A stretch of DNA of 40,240 nt from Bacteroidota bacterium (GTDB lineage: Bacteria > Bacteroidota > Bacteroidia > Bacteroidales > Prolixibacteraceae), in contig JAJRSD010000056.1 of assembly GCA_024278975.1 (NCBI GenBank), positions 1 through 40,240 on the forward strand. Reading direction: 5' to 3'. Positions 18,588 through 26,110 of the stretch are shown in pieces. A program made the position numbers and the translations under genes. The notes beneath the pieces are model-generated. The model ran no database searches. It was not told where the DNA came from and saw only the letters and a list, made by a program, of their open reading frames with translations. Position 1 is the first letter of the stretch. Each line of letters opens with the position of its first letter.

Positions 18588-20126
18588 ATGAAATTTAAAA
18601 TAGGCATATTAACTATAGGAGTACTAATAATCTTTATTACCGGGTGTAATAAAGAGTGGGATAACCATTATAATATTTATCCTGATACTGTTGACCAAAA
18701 TGTTTGGGATGCCATGCAAAACGATCCTAAAATTTCGGAGTTTGTGCAGGTACTTAAGGATTATAAACTCGATACACTTTTTGAGTCAGATATTGCTTAC
18801 ACAGTATTTGCTCCTACAAATGAAGCATTATCTAATTTTGTAGGTTTTAGTGCTTTTAACGATGTGATAATAAAGTATCATGTTGCATCGCATTTTATAA
18901 ATGCATCAAGTATCGAGGGAAAACGAAAAGTTCAAACTTTAACCGAGAAATTTGCCCTGTTCGAAAAAAATGGAAACTCAATGAAAATTGATGGAATAGA
19001 AATTGACTTTCAAAGTCCGTTATATAGGAATGGAAAGTATTTTATTATGGATGAAGTTGTAGAACCCAATCCTAATTTATACGAGTATTACGATTTTACG
19101 AATCCAATTTTAAGTGATTATATAGATTTGCAGGATACTATTATTTTAGATAAAGAGAAAAGTAAACCACTAGGTTTCGATGAAGATGGTAATACTATTT
19201 ATGATACAGTATCTACTGTAGAAAATAAATTCGAATGGGAATATTTTCCTGTAAAACAAGAATTTAGAACATTATCAGCAACTATTGTTTTTCCGCTGGA
19301 GGAAGATTACCAGGAGGCTTTAAATGTTATGGCTGAATCTTTGGGCGGAATATATCACGATCATACTGATATTCCAATAGAATGGCAAAATGATATTCTA
19401 ATGCCTCATTTATTAAAGCAGGGTGTTTTCCTTAATATGATCGAACGCGAAGATTTTATTTGGGACTCGCCAACCGACACGGTTAAATTATTAAATGTTC
19501 TTGGCGATAGTATTGTTATTACTTATGTTCCAACAGATCAGGAGCTGTGCAGTAATGGTTATGCATATAATTACGAAGATTTTGAAATTCCGGATTCACT
19601 TTATAACGGTGGAAATAAATACGAAGGCGAATGGCTGTTGGAAGAGACCGGTCTTAATAAGTTTTCGTGGTACGAATTTGTAAATGTACAAAGTACACTC
19701 CCGATGTTTCCTCTTAAAGAAAAAGTTGCAAAAGCCTCAAACGATTCGATAATGAGAGTGCCATTTCCTAAAGGATATGCTGATGACTTCTCGGTTGAAT
19801 TTAGAGGTCCGCGATTATTCCCCCGGAAATATGTAATGGTTATTCGAACGCACATGGATATTGGCGGTATTTACGATATTTATGTGAATGATGAATTAGT
19901 TCGAACATTCGACTATTACGACTATATTTTATACAGAGGAATATTGCCAAGTGTAACCGGAGAACGATTTAAACCGGAAGGCAGGTTCAACAAATTTGAT
20001 ATGTGGGTAAATAGTATTGTTGAATACGGCAGACCAAAAATTAAGATAGTATATAAGGGACCCGGCTTTGTGTTAAGTAATGGTTTAGTAATGGACTATG
20101 TAGAGTTTATTCCGGTGGAAGAGTAA
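18588..20126 (+). CDS. Fasciclin-domain lipoprotein with C-terminal beta-sandwich (second)
   Basis: This 512-residue lipoprotein has the lipobox FITGC. One clear FAS1 domain follows (KISEFVQVLKDYKLDTLF, YTVFAPTNEALSNF, IIKYHVASHFINASS, YFIMDEVVEPNP), with a second, diverged one in the middle (ALNVMAESLG to YNYEDFEIP). The C-terminal third is a beta-rich module ending LVMDYVEFIPVEE, parallel to the end of the preceding FAS1 protein. The two genes therefore share architecture and probably arose by duplication. It lies 42 bp downstream of the first and 38 bp upstream of the second susC. Surface glycan recognition is the likely role (inference). Confidence 0.82.
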   Translation: MKFKIGILTIGVLIIFITGCNKEWDNHYNIYPDTVDQNVWDAMQNDPKISEFVQVLKDYKLDTLFESDIAYTVFAPTNEALSNFVGFSAFNDVIIKYHVASHFINASSIEGKRKVQTLTEKFALFEKNGNSMKIDGIEIDFQSPLYRNGKYFIMDEVVEPNPNLYEYYDFTNPILSDYIDLQDTIILDKEKSKPLGFDEDGNTIYDTVSTVENKFEWEYFPVKQEFRTLSATIVFPLEEDYQEALNVMAESLGGIYHDHTDIPIEWQNDILMPHLLKQGVFLNMIEREDFIWDSPTDTVKLLNVLGDSIVITYVPTDQELCSNGYAYNYEDFEIPDSLYNGGNKYEGEWLLEETGLNKFSWYEFVNVQSTLPMFPLKEKVAKASNDSIMRVPFPKGYADDFSVEFRGPRLFPRKYVMVIRTHMDIGGIYDIYVNDELVRTFDYYDYILYRGILPSVTGERFKPEGRFNKFDMWVNSIVEYGRPKIKIVYKGPGFVLSNGLVMDYVEFIPVEE

Positions 20127-20164
20127 AAAATATTCTGTTAGATAATTGAACTTGGAACTATTTA

Positions 20165-21739
20165 ATGAAAAGAATTTTCAACATAATAACTTGTCGCAAC
20201 TACATAAGCAAAATATATAAAATGCTTTTGGTAAATAATTCAGGCAAATTGGCGTTTAGTTTTTTCGGAAGTATAAAGACTGAAAAATATGCGCGACAAA
20301 TGCAAACCAGTATTATAATGAATAATCAATGCTTTTTAGCAAATCTTAAAAAAGTAGCTGCCATAACGGCAATGCTGATATTTGGTGTTTTTACAATTTC
20401 TGCTCAAGATACTTTACTTGTTAAAGGAACAATTGTAAATGGTGCAAATCAACCTATCCCAAATGTTTCAGTTGGTATAGAAGGTTCTTTTGATTTACCT
20501 TCGATAACTAACGAAGCAGGTGAATTTACGGTAAAATCTATTGCCGGTAACGATTGGTTAAATATTGCTCCGTCGAGTGATTATAAAACGAAAAGGATAT
20601 TTCTGAATAATCGGTCTGAACTGAAGATTTATTTGACGAGCAACGATGTTGAGTCGGGAGATGATGTTATCAATATTTTAGATAGGGATATTTTACAGCG
20701 CGACATGATCTCTGCTTTCTCTTTTGTAAACACCGATAAGATTAAACAAACTCCTGCATTGTTAATCGATCAGTATTTACAAGGTACTGTTGCAGGTATG
20801 CATGTTACTAATCGTTCAGGCGATCCTGGCTCAGGTGCTGCAATATTTTTAAGAGGTGTTAATTCGTTAAACGCAACAAATAGCCCATTGTACGTTGTTG
20901 ATGGTATTCCTATCATGTCGGCAAATGTATTTGGTTCAAACCTTAACGGATTTGAATACAATCCACTGCTGGGTATAAACCCACTCGACATTTCTCAAAC
21001 TACTGTAGTAAAAGATCCTACGGTTACTGTTGCCTTCGGCTCAAAAGCATCAAACGGTATTGTTTTTATTGAAACCTTAGATCCAAGTGCAACCCAAACA
21101 GTAGTTGAGCTGGATTTAAGAACAGGTTATTCATTGGCACCCTCAAATCAAATTCCTCAAATGAATGCTGGGCAACACAAATCTCTGGTAAGCGAATTGT
21201 TATTTTCTTCTGGTATGCAGGAAGAGGTAATTGTTGAAGAATATCCAAATCTTTTCTTAACCCCGGACGATGATCGGTTTATAGATTATCAGCATAATAC
21301 AAATTGGCAAGATATGGTTTTTGCAAATGCCGGTTTTACTAATTTGAATGTAAATGTAAAAGGTGGTGATGAAATTGCCCGATATGGATTGTCTTTTGGC
21401 TTTATTAATAGCAATGGAATTATGAAATCAACTGGATACACAGGATATAACTTGAGATTCGTGAGCTTACTTAATATATTTACCTGGTTAGATATGAATG
21501 TTAGTGTATCTCTTTCTTATAATAATTCAAAATATAAAGAGTCCGGTCAGGTTTCCGAAACAAGCCCAATACTGACAAGCCTTGGTAAATCACCAATGTT
21601 AAATCCATTTCAGTACGACGATGAGGGAAGAGAGTTAACAGCTTTATCTGAAGTTGATGAACTGGGTGTAAGTAACCCACAGGCTGTAATTGATAACTTT
21701 GAGGCAAAAATAATAACTTTAATTTTATTTCAACTTTAG
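20165..21739 (+). CDS. SusC N-terminal fragment (signal peptide, regulatory domain, plug)
   Basis: This is the first reading frame of the split transporter. It holds the signal peptide, a CarboxypepD-like domain (VKGTIVNGANQPIPNVSVGIEG), the plug (DQYLQGTVAGMHVTNRSGDPGSG, IFLRGVNSL, PLYVVDGIPIM) and the first barrel strands. The last residues after FEAK are out of frame. Alone it would lack most of the barrel and could not transport. The first 50 residues before the signal peptide look unconserved. Confidence 0.75.
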   Translation: MKRIFNIITCRNYISKIYKMLLVNNSGKLAFSFFGSIKTEKYARQMQTSIIMNNQCFLANLKKVAAITAMLIFGVFTISAQDTLLVKGTIVNGANQPIPNVSVGIEGSFDLPSITNEAGEFTVKSIAGNDWLNIAPSSDYKTKRIFLNNRSELKIYLTSNDVESGDDVINILDRDILQRDMISAFSFVNTDKIKQTPALLIDQYLQGTVAGMHVTNRSGDPGSGAAIFLRGVNSLNATNSPLYVVDGIPIMSANVFGSNLNGFEYNPLLGINPLDISQTTVVKDPTVTVAFGSKASNGIVFIETLDPSATQTVVELDLRTGYSLAPSNQIPQMNAGQHKSLVSELLFSSGMQEEVIVEEYPNLFLTPDDDRFIDYQHNTNWQDMVFANAGFTNLNVNVKGGDEIARYGLSFGFINSNGIMKSTGYTGYNLRFVSLLNIFTWLDMNVSVSLSYNNSKYKESGQVSETSPILTSLGKSPMLNPFQYDDEGRELTALSEVDELGVSNPQAVIDNFEAKIITLILFQL

Positions 21740-21744
21740 GTTTT

Positions 21745-23484
21745 GTGGCAGATATAAATGACAATATGAGCGTTCATTCAGATATTGGCATTACCTATAA
21801 TGTGTTAAAAGAACAAGTATTTATGCCGAACGTCGGTATGGAGTTGTATTACAACAAAGAAGCTATAAATGTTTCAAAATCAACAAATAATAGTTTGTCG
21901 GCTTTTTATAATAATACTTATTTTAACTTTAATAAGTCGTTCGGAAAAGACCATGTATTATCCTCTATTTCGGGAGTACACATATTAAGCAATAAATTTG
22001 AATTAGACTGGGGATTAACAAAAAATGCACATCCAAACGATCAGTATAGAATGTTACAGGATGGTGCCAATAATCTGCGCGAAATTGGAGGAGCCAACCG
22101 CGACTGGAATTGGTTATCGTTTTACGAAAATCTTGGTTATAGTTATAAAGATAAGTATTTGTTAACAGCATCGGTATCGCTTGATGGTTCATCTCGTGTT
22201 GGTGATAATGCAGCAAATACAATAAATATAGGTGCTCCTTTTGGTTTGTTTTACGCAGCAGGTGCAGCATGGAGAATTTCAAACGAATCGTTCCTGAAAG
22301 ACAAACCAGCATTGGAAGAATTAAAACTGAGATTATCATATGGTCGCTCTGGTAATGATGATATTGGAGAAACTAGTGCAACAAATTATTATGATGCAAT
22401 AAAATTCAGAGAAACATCTGGTTTAATTCCGGCAATTATTTTAAACGACGAATTAACTTACGAAACAGTTTCTACAATAAATGGGGGTGTTGATTTGGCT
22501 TTATGGGGAAATAGAGTCAAAACAAGTATCGATGTTTTTCAATCGACTACTGATAATATGTTAATTTATACCCCGGTTGATGCATATTTTGGTTTTGATT
22601 TTAGACCAGAAAATGGTGGTAAAATGCAAAATACCGGTGTTGAATTAAATCTATTTCTGCGATTAATGGATAAATCGTCTTTTAAATGGGATTTGCAAGC
22701 TTCGTATTCAACAGTTAATAACAATATTCTTGAAATTAAAGGAGATAAATTAGTAATTCCGGTTAGAGGTGCCGAGATTGTTAATATGCCCGGTGAGCAG
22801 GCTAATAGTTTCTATGGTTATATTTACGAAGGTGTGTACAGTACAACTGAAGAAGCAGAAAGTAAAGGATTAAAAAATGATAAAAATGTTGCTTACAAAG
22901 CAGGAGATGCAATTTTTACTGATATTTCAGGACCTGACGGTACTCCTGATGGAATAATAAATAACTTCGACAAAACAGTTATTGGTTCATCAAACCCAAA
23001 ACACTTTGGTGGCATCAGTAATACATTTACATACAAACGTTGGTCTTTAAATGCATTTGTTCAGTTTGTTTCGGGTAACGAAGTATTTAATTATGTACGT
23101 TCGCAAAACGAAAATATGGTAGGACTCGCAAACCAAAGTACGAAAGTTTTAGACAGGTGGCAGTACGAAGGACAACAAACTGAAATTCCGAGAGCACTTT
23201 TTGATGATTTAGTTGGTAACAGTTCGTTCTCCAGTCGATGGATAGAAGATGGCTCATATTTGAGGCTTAAAAACGTATCGTTAAGTTATACAATTAAAAA
23301 TGAATTTTTAGCTTTTAAGAATGCACAATTCTATTTCTCGGCAACAAATTTATTAACTGTCTCAAATTATTTGGGATACGATCCGGAGTTTGCTTATTCG
23401 CAATCTCATAAAATGCAGGGAATTGATTATGGTTTAACACCACAGTCAAGGCAGTTTGTGTTAGGAGTAAAATTAGGTTTATAA
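21745..23484 (+). CDS. SusC C-terminal fragment (beta-barrel)
   Basis: This is the second reading frame of the split transporter, with barrel strands and the C-terminal SusC signature (FDDLVGNSSFSSRWIEDGSY, LRLKNVSLSYTI, TNLLTVSNYLGYDPEF, QFVLGVKLGL). The ATG at 21745 is an internal codon rather than a natural start, and no signal peptide is present. The frame is coding from about 21711 once the missing base is restored. Confidence 0.75.
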   Translation: MADINDNMSVHSDIGITYNVLKEQVFMPNVGMELYYNKEAINVSKSTNNSLSAFYNNTYFNFNKSFGKDHVLSSISGVHILSNKFELDWGLTKNAHPNDQYRMLQDGANNLREIGGANRDWNWLSFYENLGYSYKDKYLLTASVSLDGSSRVGDNAANTINIGAPFGLFYAAGAAWRISNESFLKDKPALEELKLRLSYGRSGNDDIGETSATNYYDAIKFRETSGLIPAIILNDELTYETVSTINGGVDLALWGNRVKTSIDVFQSTTDNMLIYTPVDAYFGFDFRPENGGKMQNTGVELNLFLRLMDKSSFKWDLQASYSTVNNNILEIKGDKLVIPVRGAEIVNMPGEQANSFYGYIYEGVYSTTEEAESKGLKNDKNVAYKAGDAIFTDISGPDGTPDGIINNFDKTVIGSSNPKHFGGISNTFTYKRWSLNAFVQFVSGNEVFNYVRSQNENMVGLANQSTKVLDRWQYEGQQTEIPRALFDDLVGNSSFSSRWIEDGSYLRLKNVSLSYTIKNEFLAFKNAQFYFSATNLLTVSNYLGYDPEFAYSQSHKMQGIDYGLTPQSRQFVLGVKLGL

Positions 23485-23502
23485 AGAATTATCTTGATTG
23501 AA

Positions 23503-25359
23503 ATGAGAAATTATAATAAATACACAGTAATAGTAGTTACAATTTTGGTAACACTGATTGGTTTTTCGTCTTGTAAAGATTTTTTAAATCCTGAGCAAGA
23601 AATAAATATTACCGAAGATAAATTATATGAAGACTGGTACGAATACCGATCTATAGAAATGGGACTTTACGGAATCCAAAGTAAACTGGTTGAACAAATA
23701 GTTTTGTTGGGAGAATTGAGGGCTGATTTGTTACAGATAACTGAAAATGCAGATGCTGATATGGTTGAGATTTATAACTTCAATATTTCGAAGGAAAATA
23801 AATATGCATCACCAACTACTTTCTTTGAATTAATATCAGCAAGTAATAATTTTATCCGTATTCTTCAGGAGAAACAGCCTCAAGTACTCGATCCGGAAAG
23901 TCCGATAACAAATTACGATAAACTTTATGGCGAAGCTTTGTGTATGCGTGCCTGGGCATATTTTAATGCAGTTCGTATTTATGGGAAAGTTCCTTTTATA
24001 TACGAATCGTTAACTACAATGGACGAAATAAACAACTTCATAAATTCGTCAGGAACTTATATCGACAGTGTTCATATTGTTTTTGGATTGGATGGATACG
24101 AAAATGATACAACATACAATAAACCTATCGAACTCGAAAAGCAGTATTTTGATTTAGATTTGGTTATCGACCATTTTACAAACGAATTGGAAAACAGTGT
24201 TAAAGCTGTTGGAGTAAATCATTATCTCGATAATAATGATCAAACATGGGAAGTCTCTATATGGAATCCTTATGCTATGCACACGCTTCTTGGCACAATG
24301 TACCTAACTGAAGGCGATTATACTCAGGCAGCTTATAACTTTGAAAAGATTACCAGAGCTTCTTCAGATAATTATCGCTATCAACTCGACCAAAGTTTTA
24401 GCAATGGAAGATGGAGAAATATATTTAATAATATAGATATTAAAGAACACATTTTAACAATGTGGTTTAATAAAGCACAGTTTCAGCAAAATCAATTACA
24501 GTCGTTTTTCGATTCACGACCTCCGCACAAATATATGCTAAAACCAACTCGGCGTGCAGTAATGTTTTGGGAAACTATTTGGGATGACTATGTAGTTGTT
24601 GGTAACGACAGTAAACCATGGGAAACAAAAACTGTTTATAGAGGTCTGCCGGGTGATTTTTATAGAGGTTACGGAGTTTCTTATGCTTATTTGAAGAATA
24701 ATGAGCCAATTGAAGATGAGAAGGTTTTTAATATGTTATGGCTAAAATCTGAGGAAGACTACCGAACATCAGAATTAATAGTAGAGGATGCTGATACTGT
24801 TGTCTGGAAATATTCGTGGAATAAGGGCGTTTTCGATCAAGATGCAAATTTTCCAATATACAGAGCAGCCGGAGTCCATCTTTGGTTAGCCGAAGTTTAT
24901 ACGTATTGGGCTTTTGAGCAAAATGGTATTGTTAGACCATTTACTATTAATGCTGTTAATATTGTAAACGATGGTACAAATTACACCATTGATGCAGATC
25001 GTGAGCAGATGGGTGTTCGGGGACGTGTTGGATTTGGAGATAAGAGTGATGGTATTAAAGTTGGTAATATTAATTACATTTTTCATCCATTCACAAATAA
25101 AATTGAAGGATATACTGATTTAACTGGTGATTTTCTCGGTAAACAATTGTATCTCGAAGAGCAAATTATGGATGAACGTGCACGCGAGCTTGCATACGAA
25201 GGAGAACGTTTTAACGATTTAATTCGGGTTGCAAAAAGACGAAACGATCCATCATATCTGGCAAAAATAGTATCATCTAAATTTCCTAAAGAAAGAAGAG
25301 ACGAGATGTATAATTATCTTCTTAATGAGGATAATTGGTATGTTCATTACTTCGACTAA
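23503..25359 (+). CDS. SusD/RagB-type lipoprotein paired with the frameshifted SusC
   Basis: This 618-residue SusD-like lipoprotein has the lipobox GFSSC and the mature start KDFLNPEQE. Family features are YGEALCMRAWAYFNAVRIYGKVPFIYE in the helical N-terminal part and the C-terminal MDERARELAYEGERFNDLIRVAKRRNDP. It is larger than the first SusD of the locus (489 residues). A TTG at 23494 could add three residues, but the ATG at 23503 gives a cleaner signal peptide. It is the last gene of the plus-strand PUL core and ends only 4 bp before the stop codon of the opposing CBM9-like gene. Its own frame is intact, so loss of its SusC partner, if real, should be recent. Confidence 0.94.
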   Translation: MRNYNKYTVIVVTILVTLIGFSSCKDFLNPEQEINITEDKLYEDWYEYRSIEMGLYGIQSKLVEQIVLLGELRADLLQITENADADMVEIYNFNISKENKYASPTTFFELISASNNFIRILQEKQPQVLDPESPITNYDKLYGEALCMRAWAYFNAVRIYGKVPFIYESLTTMDEINNFINSSGTYIDSVHIVFGLDGYENDTTYNKPIELEKQYFDLDLVIDHFTNELENSVKAVGVNHYLDNNDQTWEVSIWNPYAMHTLLGTMYLTEGDYTQAAYNFEKITRASSDNYRYQLDQSFSNGRWRNIFNNIDIKEHILTMWFNKAQFQQNQLQSFFDSRPPHKYMLKPTRRAVMFWETIWDDYVVVGNDSKPWETKTVYRGLPGDFYRGYGVSYAYLKNNEPIEDEKVFNMLWLKSEEDYRTSELIVEDADTVVWKYSWNKGVFDQDANFPIYRAAGVHLWLAEVYTYWAFEQNGIVRPFTINAVNIVNDGTNYTIDADREQMGVRGRVGFGDKSDGIKVGNINYIFHPFTNKIEGYTDLTGDFLGKQLYLEEQIMDERARELAYEGERFNDLIRVAKRRNDPSYLAKIVSSKFPKERRDEMYNYLLNEDNWYVHYFD

Positions 25360-25363
25360 GTTT

Positions 25364-26098
25364 CTATTTCTGAAACTCAAGTACTCCAAAATATTCCGGC
25401 AGATGAAAGTTTGGTCTTTCATTATCTACGGGTGTCCATGTTAACCAGTGTGGGTGCGATGTTCTGTCGGCACATTTATAAAAGTTTGCACGCCAGATTG
25501 TGTTTGCTTTTGGTGTAGAAAAGCTCATGTACTTTTTTAACATCGAAAAGGGAATCCGGTATTCAATACTCCATGTTGTTTTTTCGGTTATCTCGTTTTC
25601 AATAATTCGTGGCAAAGTGTGCGCAACAGTTATTTGTTGAAGGTCGGTTTCGCTTAAAAGTATTTTTTCCGAAATTGGTGTCTTCTGAAAATTAAATAAC
25701 ATTACACCGCCACAATTCATCTCAATATTTAAATATCCGTTTTTACTGTTTTCGCCGGGCGAGAAGAAAAATTCAACACAACTATCGCGGCAAATTGGTC
25801 CCTGGTTTTTCTTGTTAACTGCTTTTATATACTGGTCTTCAACTCTGAAAATAATATATATCGCACTATTATCGTAAGCCATTTTTGCCTGTGTAAAAGG
25901 AATATGTTCAGGTTTGTCGCCCATGTAATTATCAATTGTAATTGGCTCAATTTTGCGCCAGGGCATTTTATCCCAAACTGCATCAATTGTTGGTGGCTTT
26001 TTAAGTTTCTGAATTTTGTATTTTGAACTTGAATCTGATTGATTAGTGGTAAACGATTGAGCAATCAGCAGTATTAAAATAACAATTGTAGCTTTCAT
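25364..26098 (-). CDS. Secreted CBM9-like carbohydrate-binding protein
   Basis: This 244-residue protein has an N-terminal signal sequence (MKATIVILILLIAQSF). The rest is one beta-sandwich of the carbohydrate-binding family 9-like type: PPTIDAVWDKMPWRKIEPI at the front, KMAYDNSAIYIIFRVEDQYIKA, DSCVEFFFSP, GYLNIEMNCGG, and TWSIEYRIPFSML before WRANFYKCADRTSHPHWLTWTPV. Members bind sugar ends or sit beside glycoside hydrolases in PULs. It is downstream of and 12 bp from the unassigned glycosidase-like lipoprotein, in one operon with it. No enzymatic domain is attached. Confidence 0.85.
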   Translation of the reverse strand: MKATIVILILLIAQSFTTNQSDSSSKYKIQKLKKPPTIDAVWDKMPWRKIEPITIDNYMGDKPEHIPFTQAKMAYDNSAIYIIFRVEDQYIKAVNKKNQGPICRDSCVEFFFSPGENSKNGYLNIEMNCGGVMLFNFQKTPISEKILLSETDLQQITVAHTLPRIIENEITEKTTWSIEYRIPFSMLKKYMSFSTPKANTIWRANFYKCADRTSHPHWLTWTPVDNERPNFHLPEYFGVLEFQK

Positions 26099-26110
26099 AA
26101 TAATTAGTGT

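Larger units (their letters stand above)
20165..23484 (+). pseudogene. Second SusC/RagA transporter, split by a single -1 frameshift
   Basis: Two adjoining frames encode the N- and C-terminal halves of one SusC protein of roughly 1,050-1,100 residues. Frame 1 runs normally through the plug and early barrel to residue KVDNFEAK-like sequence and then ends in nonsense. Adding one A to the run at 21706-21710 would give EAKNNNFNFISTLGFVADINDN and join smoothly to the second frame, which stays open to 23484. No other lesion was seen. This is either a one-base assembly or sequencing error in a poly-A run, a real recent mutation, or a phase-variable site. The gene keeps its SusD partner downstream. 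The true start may be 20165, 20300 or 20318, the last placing a normal signal peptide (FGVFTISAQ) at the N-terminus. Confidence 0.85.

Noticed and set aside
21700-21745. Programmed -1 ribosomal frameshifting in the second SusC
   Set aside because: The run gca-aaa-ata allows one tRNA to slip, but it is not a full X-XXY-YYZ heptamer, and I saw no strong downstream stem. A single-base deletion is simpler.
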